Part shown: positions 24,401 through 33,844 of the stretch, piece after piece | How positions within the stretch are numbered: position 1 is the stretch's first letter | Layout: each line of letters begins with the position of its first letter | Source of the DNA: Membranipora membranacea | Taxonomy: Eukaryota; Bryozoa; Gymnolaemata; Cheilostomatida; Membraniporidae | Assembly: GCA_914767715.1 (NCBI GenBank) | Contig: OU612072.1 | Location: 10,602,001 to 10,666,000 of the forward strand | Direction: 5' to 3' | Length of the DNA: 64,000 nt | Made by a program: the position numbers and the translations under genes | The notes under the pieces: generated by a model | Seen by the model: only the letters and a program-made list of their open reading frames with translations | What the model was told of the DNA's origin: nothing | Database searches by the model: none

Positions 24401-25448
24401 ATTGATCAGTCTGGCTTCATTAAAAAGAATTAGTGTATTTTGTTTGTGTGCATTCTTTTGTGTGAATGATTTTGAACATATAAAATCCTTTATACCAATC
24501 ATTTGAATGAGCAGGATAATAATGAGTATTATGGAATTGGGATTGTGAAGATCACTAGATTTTCATGCAGCCTTTTATTTAGACTTTTACTTCACAATAT
24601 CATACTAATTTTTTCTCTTGCCGAATTAAATGCAGATACTTTGTCAAATGGAATTCTTTATAAACAGTGATATGCAGGTAATTCATGTAGAATGAAGAGC
24701 TCGCTTATGAGAATAATATTTGTAGAAGTCAATATGTATCTTGCTCATGCTTCCAGCCTATCTCAGTGTCGCACAGGCTTCAATTTCCTCATTACATTGG
24801 TCATGTACGGTCAGTGTTATGATTGATTATAATAAATTATTTTCTAGGTGGAAGATGCTCCAGCTCATCTCCATGTCCGATATCGCAGCTCCTTATAGAG
24901 AGTTGCACATCAGGCTATATCACAACTGATAATTACCCAAATAGCTATGCAAACTACATCGGTAAGAAGTGGGCTCTGACAAACCCAGGATACACTAATC
25001 TTACTCTTAACCTTCTGGAGTTCTACGTAAGCAACATTTTCTTAATTTAAATGTATCTTTTTATGATTATGAGAAAAGCTACTCTACTGATTATGAACCA
25101 CGAAGCCTCTGTAGAAGAGTTCTAAGGTTAATTTCTCCTTCACAAAACTAGGTCAATGGATTTTGTGTCAATTGGCAGTAAATGTTACATTTCTAATCTC
25201 TACAATGCTATCAGCTTCCTCAATATTTAACCATCTGACTATTAACCTTTATTTTGTAGCTTGAACCTCACAGCTCTTGTGGATTTGACTTCCTGCAGGT
25301 AGATCAACATGCAAAGTTATGTTGGGAAAAATCAGCGAACACCATTATGAGCTATGATATCAGAAACTCTGATGTAGTCACCATGCACTTTCGTTCAGAT
25401 TCCAGTGGCACTTATAGAGGATTTAAGCTTTATTTTGGTTTCAGCTGA
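21465..25448 (+). CDS. Receptor B: TM, coiled-coil stalk, CUB protein
   Basis: Exons: 21465-21660, ~22024-22211, 22562-22738, 22980-23195, 24203-24271, 24848-25026, 25260-25448. Exon 1 is a cytoplasmic tail with Tyr motifs (YDNY, NYLYSND, VYEAV) and an acidic centre. Exon 2 encodes a TM helix (LIALVITLAAITCYLV) followed by NEQ, as in A and C. Exons 3-5 are the stalk (NLAMYMLLASLNQSV; QDLAHRQTLNESL). Exons 6-7 are a CUB domain with four cysteines, ending GFKLYFGFS at TGA 25446. Exons 4 (216 nt), 5 (69 nt) and 6 (179 nt) have the same lengths as in A, confirming paralogy. Oddities: exon 2 is 188 nt instead of a multiple of three, and its frame changes before the TM. Exon 4 ends ACCG|GGGAAT instead of a GT donor. 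Either lesion would uncouple the CUB head, so B may be a decayed copy or contain sequence errors. Confidence 0.6.
23455..23800. repeat. Imperfect direct repeat (~265-bp period) in intron of B
   Basis: ATAGGGAAGTTCAGAAAGGTTA near 23480 recurs as ATGGGGAAGTTCAGGAAGGTTA near 23725, each followed by similar text containing ATGTA(C)TATGCC and a CCAT/CATC segment. It lies between stalk exons 4 and 5 and is non-coding. Confidence 0.4.
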
Positions 25449-25950
25449 ACATATCTGATAACAGCAATTGACCAGCAAATTTGAATCAGACTATAATTTC
25501 TTTTGTACCATAAACAATATATATATATATACCTAACTAAATCTTTCTGCGGGGCGCAGAATCACCAGCGGACTATTTTGACTCAACTCATATTCCTCAA
25601 AATCCATCTATTGATGATTTAAGTTCTTGCTCAAGTCAGTAACAATATTTGACTTATTTTTGTAGATTCTCTCTCCAACAATATGCATATATTTTTCTGC
25701 ATATGAATGTCGACGCAATGAAAGAAAACTTTATTATTTATGGAGCTATGATACCAAAATGCTGAAAGATTAGCTGTGTTGTATTTTTGTTGATACCTGT
25801 AGATTTTATCCTCTTTGACCCAGTAAGGTGATGGGCGCTTATGGTATTTTTCATTTCATATTTAGTCTGAATCCGATGGTATATGCCAATAAGAATTATG
25901 TCATTGATGGATGCACAAAACACGCTAAACATACAGATACCATTATTAAT
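25449..25950. other. 3' flank of receptor B; nothing recognised
   Basis: The interval between the B stop codon and the LINE tail contains a short (TA)n tract at 25518-25531 and no supported gene. Confidence 0.4.
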
Positions 25951-26924
25951 TGATTGATTGATTTTATTCTAACTAACTATTCTATTCACTAACACTATAC
26001 GGTGTTGCAAAAATAGGTTGCAGTACTTTGCTAATAATGCACATAGAAAATAGGTAATCATAGTTGTAAAACCTCATAGAGCTTCATGCTCATGGATCTC
26101 AGAAAGCTGTCTCTTCCCCAGGAGCTTCAGTATTTGGTATGAATGTAGCGACTCGAAGGACATTGTTCAAGAAAATTGTTTATAAAGTGGTCGGAATCAT
26201 GGATCATCTGTAACATCAGTGTTTTGGTACGCTTTTGTATAATATTGTCTATTGCTGTCTATGTCTTCTAACCCTAGTCTCAAGGCTCGTTTAACTACAT
26301 CTCTAATGTCTTTCTTACTTCTAGAAAAAAAGCTAGCATACAATATGGGGAGACAGTACCTGAGCAGGGATAACACAGAACTTTTAAAAAGCATATAGGC
26401 CAGTGGTTTAGTACTTAGGTAAAGAAACCTCCGTACAATATACATTCTTTGATTGACTTTGGTCACAATATTCTCTATGTGGTCGTCAAAACGCAGTCTG
26501 TCGTCTACCTTTACACCTAGATATTTTGGACTACTACAAAAGCTTATCTCTGTGTCATTTAATATCAATGGTTCACTGCCTGGTTTATCTTGTCTTGTAG
26601 AAAATAGCATTTCTTTAGTTTTAGAAGCATTTAAAAGAAGGTCTAAATCAGTGCATTGTTGGGCTATCCTGTTTATCTCAGAAAAGTAATTACATAAAAT
26701 CTTGGTTGTCTCCATTACACCCTATCACACAGGTGTCATCAGCATATTTTAAAATAGTAACATTGCTCATGCTAGATCTAATCTTATCAGTATACATAGA
26801 AAAAAAAAGCGGACTAAGTACTGATCTTTGAGGTGTGCTAGTGTTGGTAGTAGTTGGCTTAGACAGCTTATCTTTCACTAATGTTTGTTGCATACGTTGG
26901 CTTAGAAAACTTGTAATCCAACCA
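25951..26924 (-). mobile_element. LINE relic, 3' half of reverse transcriptase and tail
   Basis: On the minus strand, coding text continues from 34064 after the LTR insertion. It reads GWITSFLSQRMQQTLV, then VLSPLFFSMYTDKI and YADDTCVIG (RT catalytic YADD), then a frameshift near 26700. After it the frame reads NASKTKEMLFS, SPKYLGVKVDDRL and RALRLGLEDID. These are CR1/Jockey-type RT and post-RT motifs. A (TTGA)n tract at 25951-25966 is the 3' tail. Frameshifts and stops show the element is dead. Confidence 0.7.
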
Positions 26925-26929
26925 GTTAC

Positions 26930-27148
26930 TGTAAAGCTAGGCGTAGCGAGGTTTGGTATATGGTATACAGTATAATATAAGAGAGCAATTTATTTGAACG
27001 TCTACTCACCTATAAAGATGTACTGTAAAGAGGACGAGATCTCGCGTTGACTGTCCAAGGTCAAGGTTCATAGCCTGTCAGCACTCTCGGTCTAGATGGT
27101 ACAATTCCGATAAGGTGCTGGTCTGCTAAGATCTCGGATAACCTCACA
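26930..27148 (-). repeat. 3' LTR (219 bp)
   Basis: Seen as a direct repeat of 33845-34063 with no difference noticed. On the element strand it starts TGTGAGG and ends CTTTACA. It contains a TATA-like CTTTATAGG and AATAAA (in CAAATAAATTG), placed as expected for a promoter and a polyadenylation signal. Confidence 0.93.
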
Positions 27149-27165
27149 TGCCTTTCCTTTTCCTC
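27149..27165 (-). promoter_or_regulatory. Polypurine tract of the LTR element
   Basis: Directly beside the 3' LTR the element strand reads GAGGAAAAGGAAAGG followed by CA. This is the expected primer for plus-strand DNA synthesis. Confidence 0.75.
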
Positions 27166-27333
27166 GTCGCCGCCAGGGAGGAGACAATTCGAAGGCAGAA
27201 TTAATTCAATTTGGACAATTCCATTCCGCAGACTAAAGAGACAAATTTACAATTCAATTTAATTTACAATTTACAACTCCGCTCTCCAAGCATAATCACT
27301 TTAATTTCCCCACTGGGTACATGTGGTTATTAA

Positions 27334-28521
27334 TCATTTCTCACAGAGACGGTCTGCCCTCCGTAGGAGGTCTTCCTCACTATCCTCCGCCTTCGCCAAT
27401 TTCTTTTTGGCAATGGACTTAGACATGAAATTTGTCAACTTCTCTTTAATGTCAAGCTTCTCTTTTAATGCTTCAAACATGGAACGGGGAGGGGCGGAAG
27501 CTGACGGAATTGGACTTGTACTTGGGCTGGTACCGAGTGGTTGACTCATTTCATGCCAAGAGGTATCTTGACACTCCATTTGTTCCACGGACTCAACGGA
27601 CTCTCCTTGGGTAATTCTACCCGCAAAGATCTCAGGAAGGGGAGGGGCCTCTGGAATAGCTAATTCCGGGGTCGGGGAATTAATGGACGCGCTCGAAGGA
27701 GCTAATTCCTGGGCCGGGTTACTGGGGCAACTTGGCTTCGGGGATGAAGCTACCGGCTCAATTGACTCTGCAGGGACCGGGGAACTCGCAACAGGTTTGG
27801 CCATAAGTGAGCAATTTAAAAAGTTCATAAATTCTTCTGCCTTGGCCATGGCAGATCTCATCTCACTTTCCTGTGCTTGAGCCTCGAGGATGGCTGTGCG
27901 CCGCACCTCTATATCACGTCTTTTGGCTCTATAAATTTTCTCGAGCCGTGCCTCCTCGGCGTCAAGCTCTGCGAGCTGGCCTTCTCGCAATTCCAAATCA
28001 GCTTTAAAGGAATCAAATACTTCGACCAGATCTTGGGCGGTCTTTTTAGAAGGGGCCGGGGATTCGCTATCAGCTAAAGACGGGGCGGGGCGTTTGACTT
28101 GTGGGGTAGGCTTAAGCACGGAGGAATAAGTCTTCAAGCCTAGAAGGGACGGGATAGTGGCGGTTGGGACCGTGGGAGGGGCCAACAGAACAGATGGGAC
28201 TTCGGAACCTAAATCTGCTGGGCAGGGGGCTGTGGCAGCGGGGGCTTTTCTCAGGGGCTTGGGTTTAAATGACTTTGTGCCGTTGGGGGTCGACACTTCA
28301 ATTAACTTCACTTTGGGATTGCCACAGCTATCTCTAAAGTGACCGGGGCCACCACAATTCCAACACAAAACATTAGGGCAATTATCCTTGGAGTGTCCGA
28401 ATTCTCCGCAATGCTTCCAAAAGCATTTTAACAAAGGACAATATCCAAATGCATGCTTCGGATTGTGCTTCTTGCACTTCGGGCAGAAAGCCTGATTCTG
28501 TGGAGACTTACCGTCTGCCAT
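27334..28521 (-). CDS. ORF3: zinc-knuckle/coiled-coil accessory protein of LTR element
   Basis: A 395-codon frame starting ATG at 28521 lies downstream of pol, in the position of env. Residues 13-66 hold three tandem Cys/His knuckles: C13-x2-C16-x6-H23-x4-C28, C33-x4-C38-x4-H43-x4-C48 and the canonical C53-x2-C56-x4-H61-x4-C66. A Pro/Ala-rich linker follows, then a charged, Ala/Glu-rich coiled coil (LREGQLAELDAEEARLEKIY and beyond) and a second Pro/Ser-rich region with a basic C-terminus. There is no signal peptide, TM helix or fusion segment, so it is not an envelope protein. It resembles a second nucleocapsid-like or RNA-binding protein. It is probably made from a spliced or separate mRNA, since it lies ~150 bp beyond the pol stop. 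Function is inferred from motifs only. Confidence 0.75.
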   Translation of the reverse strand: MADGKSPQNQAFCPKCKKHNPKHAFGYCPLLKCFWKHCGEFGHSKDNCPNVLCWNCGGPGHFRDSCGNPKVKLIEVSTPNGTKSFKPKPLRKAPAATAPCPADLGSEVPSVLLAPPTVPTATIPSLLGLKTYSSVLKPTPQVKRPAPSLADSESPAPSKKTAQDLVEVFDSFKADLELREGQLAELDAEEARLEKIYRAKRRDIEVRRTAILEAQAQESEMRSAMAKAEEFMNFLNCSLMAKPVASSPVPAESIEPVASSPKPSCPSNPAQELAPSSASINSPTPELAIPEAPPLPEIFAGRITQGESVESVEQMECQDTSWHEMSQPLGTSPSTSPIPSASAPPRSMFEALKEKLDIKEKLTNFMSKSIAKKKLAKAEDSEEDLLRRADRLCEK

Positions 28522-28671
28522 CAGGTACGACTTGCTTCGCTAGTATGAGTATTCTTGTACTACGTACGGTTAGGGTATTACAGACAATCTGCAAATAGAC
28601 AAAAGGGAACATTTCATAAGTTCACATTCATAACCATACAGCAGACATAATTTACGCATACAATTACCCTC

Positions 28672-31600
28672 TTAATCTGCAAAGTACACAAAATCATCTT
28701 TCTTGGTAGGCTTAGGTTGCCTGCCTGACCGAGTTACTGCAGGTTTGGTGGGTTGTAACTCCTCTGTCATAACAGGGTTTCCCATACTAATTGACAAGTC
28801 AGCTTCGGCATTAGTTGCCTCACTGATGGGGTTTAACGGCGGCTCAATACTGGGTCCAGCTAGATTATCAATCGCAATGTTAGTACTAGCGTCATTATCA
28901 GTATTAAGCTCTACTTGTAAATCAAGACTGGGATCAGCTAGATCATCACCCGACGTGTTAGTACTAGCATTAATTTCATCATTACTATCGTGCAAAGCTA
29001 CATCATCACCCAAAGCATTAGCACTAAGGTTACTTTCACCCGCTACAGGTGCCTCAACCACTACTGTATTAGGATCAAAGCTCACACCAGGATTAGCAAT
29101 AGGCACAATCTCACACCCTTTATCACCTGATGATTCAAAATACCACTCTAATGCAAGAGGCATGATGGAATCGGCTGGCTCACTAATTGGGTGATTGTTT
29201 TTCTGTAACAAAAACAAATGTTTACGGTTTCGGCGTACCGTACTTAAGCCTGTTTTAATCCAATAACTTTGAGGATGTGACTCATCCTTATACAAAACAA
29301 TTCCTTCCTGACCAGCGTCAGTAGGGGCTTTAACCCACACAATTTGGCCTGGCAATAATTCTGGCAGATATTTAGCATGGTGCTTTTGATTCCACTTATG
29401 AAAAGCATCTTTGCGTTTCTGCAAACAAACCTTCTCAAATTCCTTGTAATCAACTTCAATACTTGTGGGATGACCCAGCGGCGTTTTCATACGCCTACCA
29501 AACATTAATTCACCAGGTGAAAATCCCTCAGACAAGGGTGTAGCTCGGTAAGCTAAAAAAGCAGAAAAAATATCATCAGATTTTTTCAACAAATTCTTAA
29601 AGGTACCAACAGAGCGTTCCGCTAAACCATTACTTTGCGGATAACGAGGGCTGCTAAATCTTTGGTCGAAACCCCAAGTCTTAGCAAAATCTCTAAAACT
29701 TTGACTGGCATAGCAACCTGCATTGTCACTTCTTAATAATATAGGCACACCAAAACAAGAAAATATTGACTTAAATTCTTGAATAACATTATAGGAAGAC
29801 AGTGACAACAACGGTCTAACTTCAATCCACGTGGTATAATAATCTACAACTAATAGATACCACTGGCCTTTAAATTCAAGGGTATCCGAACCAAGTTCTA
29901 ACCAAGGTCCATCAGGTAAACTACAGTCTTCAATGGGCTCATGCTTAATTTTTCCAAACTTGGTACAAATGTCACACTTTCTAATGAATTCCTCAATTTC
30001 CTTACTACAACCTGGCCACCAAAACAATTGCCGCGCTCTTCTTTGACATTTGCCAATATACTGATGACCTTCATGGCATAATTCTAAGTACTTGCGACGC
30101 AAAGCTTTTGGGATATAAAGCCTTGACTCATACATAATTATATCACCATACAATGTGAGGCTATCTCTAACTTGATAAAGCTTTTTAACCTCCACATCAC
30201 ATCCAGAAATGTCTAATGGCCATTCAAGCCGAATATACTGCTGTATATCCTTACAAATTGTATCATTCATAATAGCTTGCAACAATACCCTCTCCTGAAA
30301 ATTTTCAGGCAATATATGCTTCATGTTACTAGCTACATAGAACTCAACAAGGCGACATTCTGTAATTTCCTTATCACTACCACTGGGCTGGCTATTAGGA
30401 CGACTTAAGAAATCTGCGATATACATACAAACCCCAGGGGTGTGCGAGATAGTAAAATCATACCTCATAAGCCTCATTTTAAATCGCTGGACTCTTAAGG
30501 GGAGTTGGGATAAGTCCTTTTCACCTAACAAGCTGATCAGGGGTTTATGATCTGTCTCGATTTCAAATGTTCTTCCAACAAGATAGAAATCAAATTTCTC
30601 ACAGGCCCATGTAATGCCTAATGCTTCTAATTCAATCATGGCATAGTTCTTTTCAGCAGGAAGTAATTTCCTAGATGCATACTCAACTGGCTGCCATAAT
30701 TCGTCAACGGTAAACTGCAATAAGACAGCACCAAGAGCTATTCTAGATGAATCAGCTGATACTTTATGCCTACTTCTAACGTCAAAAGCACAAAGGACAT
30801 GAGCACTAGACAACTCTACCTTAATTTCTTCAAATGCTGTTTGTTGGTCAATTCCCCAATAAAATGGGCTGGAATTAGTAGTCTCATAAATAGGCGAACA
30901 CAATTCAGCCAACTTACTACTTAACTTGTTTAAATAATTGACCATTCCTAAGAATCGTTTAGCTTCTTTCTTAGTAGTGGGGGGTGAAATTGACATGATG
31001 GTTTTGGCCTTTTCTGGGTCTAATTTCACACCTTCTAAACAAACAACATGTCCTAAAAACTTAATTTCAGTAACGCCAAATTCACATTTCTCCTTTTTCA
31101 AGGTCATACCAGAATTTTCAATTCTTTCTAGTACCAAACGCAACCTAGACCAATGCTCTTCTGCGTTTCTACCAAAGACAAGGACATCATCCATCATACA
31201 AATAACTCCCTCTAAATCTAGAAGTATCTTTTCCATTGAGCACTGGAAAATTTCAGGGGCGGATGAAAGTCCAAATGGCAAACGGCGGAACTGATACCGT
31301 CCCCAAGGGGTAAGAAAAGTCGTCAATGCTCTACTATCAGGATGCAACACAATCTGCCAAAAGCCAGAATTGGCATCCAACTTGGAGAACAATCGACCTG
31401 TCGACAACTGTGATAACATATCACTAACTCGAGGTAGGGGGTAATGTTCCCTTTTTACACCCCTATTCAACATAGTAAGGTCAACACACATTCTTATCTT
31501 ACCATGTGTTTTGGGCACTATAGTTAATCCCGAACACCAATCAGTTGGATGTTCTACTACTTCAATTACATTCATGGCAAGCATAGTTTGTAATTCAGCC

Positions 31601-32094
31601 TTGGCCTTTTCTCTTAGACCTATTGCAATTGACCTGGGTGTGCGGATTTTAAAGGGGGTAACATCCGTCTTCATAATTATCTTATAAGTCTCAGGCATGG
31701 TGCCTAAGCCTTCAAATAACTTAACAAATACCTTAAATGGATCAAATGCTTTACGACTTGGCTGTATGGAATTAACTACTGCAAGTAAATTAAGTCCTCG
31801 TATCTCTACGATTCCCAAGAAATTCCTAGTTGCATTTTTTAAAATCGATGCAAGCGATTTAATAATAATTCCTTTGTTGTTTAATTCTACTAGGCTTTCG
31901 CCAGCAACATTCAATGGAGTCGAATCAGCACCTACTAGAAATCTACTAGGTTCGCTTAATTCTAATTTCAGATCACGAGATGTTTGATCAGTAATGATAG
32001 TTACATCAGAACCTGTGTCTAAAGTAAAATCAACACCTCTACCATTAACTTCGATATAAACTCTAAATTCTAACTCAGCTCGACCTACAGATAG
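28672..32094 (-). CDS. pol: Pol polyprotein (PR-RT-RNaseH-IN), in frame with gag
   Basis: The frame is open from the codon after the gag UGA to a stop at 28672. The aspartic protease has LDTGSD about 25 codons in. RT shows PKTHGKIRMCVDLTMLN, FSKLDANSGFWQ, LPFGLSSAPEIFQ and the catalytic box MMDD (YxDD in most relatives). RNase H has SADSSRIALGA and TDHKPL. Integrase has the zinc-binding CHEGH...CDIC, then the triad GSDTLEF, RSDNAGCY and NGLAERSVGTF. The C-terminal tail is acidic with imperfect repeats (two similar ASTN/DDLA-type blocks) and a basic end. All catalytic residues expected for activity are present. Pol lacks an independent ATG near its start, consistent with synthesis as a Gag-Pol readthrough product. 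Confidence 0.93.
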   Translation of the reverse strand, partial: LSVGRAELEFRVYIEVNGRGVDFTLDTGSDVTIITDQTSRDLKLELSEPSRFLVGADSTPLNVAGESLVELNNKGIIIKSLASILKNATRNFLGIVEIRGLNLLAVVNSIQPSRKAFDPFKVFVKLFEGLGTMPETYKIIMKTDVTPFKIRTPRSIAIGLREKAKAELQTMLAMNVIEVVEHPTDWCSGLTIVPKTHGKIRMCVDLTMLNRGVKREHYPLPRVSDMLSQLSTGRLFSKLDANSGFWQIVLHPDSRALTTFLTPWGRYQFRRLPFGLSSAPEIFQCSMEKILLDLEGVICMMDDVLVFGRNAEEHWSRLRLVLERIENSGMTLKKEKCEFGVTEIKFLGHVVCLEGVKLDPEKAKTIMSISPPTTKKEAKRFLGMVNYLNKLSSKLAELCSPIYETTNSSPFYWGIDQQTAFEEIKVELSSAHVLCAFDVRSRHKVSADSSRIALGAVLLQFTVDELWQPVEYASRKLLPAEKNYAMIELEALGITWACEKFDFYLVGRTFEIETDHKPLISLLGEKDLSQLPLRVQRFKMRLMRYDFTISHTPGVCMYIADFLSRPNSQPSGSDKEITECRLVEFYVASNMKHILPENFQERVLLQAIMNDTICKDIQQYIRLEWPLDISGCDVEVKKLYQVRDSLTLYGDIIMYESRLYIPKALRRKYLELCHEGHQYIGKCQRRARQLFWWPGCSKEIEEFIRKCDICTKFGKIKHEPIEDCSLPDGPWLELGSDTLEFKGQWYLLVVDYYTTWIEVRPLLSLSSYNVIQEFKSIFSCFGVPILLRSDNAGCYASQSFRDFAKTWGFDQRFSSPRYPQSNGLAERSVGTFKNLLKKSDDIFSAFLAYRATPLSEGFSPGELMFGRRMKTPLGHPTSIEVDYKEFEKVCLQKRKDAFHKWNQKHHAKYLPELLPGQIVWVKAPTDAGQEGIVLYKDESHPQSYWIKTGLSTVRRNRKHLFLLQKNNHPISEPADSIMPLALEWYFESSGDKGCEIVPIANPGVSFDPNTVVVEAPVAGESNLSANALGDDVALHDSNDEINASTNTSGDDLADPSLDLQVELNTDNDASTNIAIDNLAGPSIEPPLNPISEATNAEADLSISMGNPVMTEELQPTKPAVTRSGRQPKPTKKDDFVYFAD

Positions 32095-32097
32095 TCA
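32092..32097 (-). promoter_or_regulatory. Stop-readthrough site UGA-CUA between gag and pol
   Basis: Gag ends ...FGHS-UGA and the next codon is CUA. The same frame then runs unbroken through the protease into pol (gag start to pol interior differ by a multiple of three). UGA followed by CUA is an established high-readthrough context in other systems. Readthrough here is inferred. Confidence 0.7.
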
Positions 32098-33336
32098 ACT
32101 ATGTCCGAAAAGCTTGTCAGGATCGACATTAACTCTTCTAATTTGCATGAAGTGATTAGGGCTGGATGTACGGCCTCTATCTGGGTATGGACTGGGTTCA
32201 CGGCTACGTAGAGACTTGGGCTGGTCACTACTACTAGACTTGGACTTGGAATGGCAGTCTATTACTGTGTGACCTTTTTTCTGGCACAAGTGACAAATGG
32301 CGTGGGGACAATTTCTAATTCTGTGATGGGGATCACTACACTGGTAACAATGGTTCAAGCCGCTACTAGCTTGGGCTTTCCTACCATCCTTATCCTTACT
32401 TTTACTTCTATCACGCCTGTCCTTGCTACGGCCTCTACTGTCATTGCGTGAATTTCGGTCACGAGAATCGTGCCTACTTCTATTGTCACGCGAATCGTGC
32501 CTACTTCTATTGTCACGAGAATCGTGCCTACTTCTACTGCTACTACGACCGTCCCGGCGGGAATACCTTGGGTCATACCTGGCCTCAGCAACTTCCTGTT
32601 TAATGGGCACTGCAGGGACTATAATACTGGTACGCTCTAATTTCTGATCTGACTCAGCAGCTGTACCACGGCAGGCCAGTATACTACAAAGGGTCTCCCA
32701 ATCAAGGTCGTTTTTAGCCATTAATTCACGTCTTAATTTTAAATCTTGCAGGCCATTAACTACTATAATCTGTGCTAAAGTCTTTCTAATTCTTTCCAAT
32801 TCCTGATTAGCACACCTTTTGTTTTCAGGGCTAAATGAACTATCAGTGGATTTAAATATGCCTGTGGTGCGGGACAAATGTTCCACCCGTCTAACATAAT
32901 CCCTACAATCTTCGCTCGTCTGCTGACAAGCACTGTTAAAGTTCCATAATTTAACATTTAATGACTCTTCTCTTTCGTAAGCGTTCTTTAAAGCTTTTAA
33001 AACCTGGTCATAGGTCAGCTCTTCGCTTGAAAGATCTATACCTTGGGCCTGCAAGGCTTGGAAGCCTTCATTACTAATTGCCTTCAACAATGCACATAAC
33101 TTCATTTCCTCGTTGAACACGTTTACTTCGGTCTCAACTGATCCAATGGTCACCTTTTTTGTTCCCCTGTTACAAACTTCAAACCTTACTGCGACAGTAA
33201 ACCTGTCTAAAAACAACTTCCAAGAACCAAATACGTCCTTGGGGTTAATCTCCAAAGTAGGGAAGTCTCGATATTTCGAGCCCATGGTGACTATTTGGGT
33301 TTTGATATACTTTTTGTTTTGTTTAGGGTAGGACAC
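32095..33336 (-). CDS. gag: Gag polyprotein with RS-like repeats and two zinc knuckles
   Basis: The 413-codon frame starts at ATG 33336; a second Met (codon 18, MGSKYRDF) is an alternative start. The N-terminal two-thirds is helical capsid-like text (WKLFLDRFTVAVRFE; YDQVLKALKNAYERE). A basic Arg/Ser/Asp region follows with short tandem repeats of SRHDSRDNR. The C-terminus has two canonical CCHC knuckles, C-x2-C-x4-H-x4-C each (CYQCSDPHHRIRNC and CHLCQKKGHTVIDC), as in nucleocapsids. It would form the particle and bind genomic RNA. No internal lesion is seen. Confidence 0.9.
   Translation of the reverse strand: MSYPKQNKKYIKTQIVTMGSKYRDFPTLEINPKDVFGSWKLFLDRFTVAVRFEVCNRGTKKVTIGSVETEVNVFNEEMKLCALLKAISNEGFQALQAQGIDLSSEELTYDQVLKALKNAYEREESLNVKLWNFNSACQQTSEDCRDYVRRVEHLSRTTGIFKSTDSSFSPENKRCANQELERIRKTLAQIIVVNGLQDLKLRRELMAKNDLDWETLCSILACRGTAAESDQKLERTSIIVPAVPIKQEVAEARYDPRYSRRDGRSSSRSRHDSRDNRSRHDSRDNRSRHDSRDRNSRNDSRGRSKDRRDRSKSKDKDGRKAQASSGLNHCYQCSDPHHRIRNCPHAICHLCQKKGHTVIDCHSKSKSSSSDQPKSLRSREPSPYPDRGRTSSPNHFMQIRRVNVDPDKLFGHS
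32455..32545 (-). repeat. 27-30 bp minisatellite within gag
   Basis: The text CACG(A/C)GAATCGTGCCTACTTCTATTGT is repeated about three times in tandem on the plus strand, encoding the SRHDSRDNR repeats of Gag. Copies differ by one or two bases. Confidence 0.75.
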
Positions 33337-33844
33337 TTAAACAATAACAACAAACAAATTCCCCCAGGTTCACTATACAACAACTGTATAACAAACTAAC
33401 TTCCCAAACCAACTACTACTAATCACTAGTAGTTCACCACAAACTAACTCAACGACCACTAACTAACCACTAACTAACCACTAACTAACTCACTAACCAC
33501 TAACTAACCACTAACTAACCACTAACTAACCACTAACTAACCACTAACTAACTCACTAACTAACTCACTAACCACTAACTCACGAACTCACAAACTGACC
33601 ACAAAAATCACCAACGACTTCAATGTGGTTTACTGTGAACCTGCACCTCCTCTCATGAGATGATGCTGATTCACAGTTTATCCCAAGCCTTCCCCAACTT
33701 CAGAAAGCCTGCAGACTTTCCAATTTTGGAGACCGGGAATGGGATTTCACTCACTGGACTAACTTATGGTTAGCCAATGCCTACAAACAAATAATATGAT
33801 ACGAATATGGGTTTTATATTTTGTCTCTAAAGCCGACTGCGCCA
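33337..33844 (-). repeat. 5' leader of LTR element with TAAC-rich tandem repeat
   Basis: Between the 5' LTR and gag lies a ~500-bp untranslated leader. At 33420-33600 it consists of imperfect (ACTAACTAACC)n-type repeats (plus-strand text). The primer-binding site is at its LTR end. The repeat is inside the element, not host DNA. Confidence 0.7.
33833..33844 (-). promoter_or_regulatory. tRNA primer-binding site
   Basis: Directly after the 5' LTR the element strand reads TGGCGCAGTCGG. This would pair with a tRNA 3' end CCGACTGCGCCA. That end is of the tRNA-Ser type from memory; the exact tRNA should be checked in the host. Confidence 0.65.

Noticed and set aside
27334-28521. ORF3 as a retroviral-type envelope gene
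   Set aside because: It is in the env position but has no signal peptide, transmembrane helix or fusion-like segment; it has zinc knuckles and a coiled coil instead.
28703-29194. 163-codon plus-strand ORF and similar plus-strand ORFs at 30938-31294 and 31697-31987
   Set aside because: They lie antisense to the intact pol frame and have no domain features.
33420-33600. Regular TAAC repeats as a CRISPR-like or telomeric array
   Set aside because: Units are short, contiguous and without spacers. They lie inside the leader of an LTR element in a eukaryotic genome and do not match TTAGGG-type telomere repeats.
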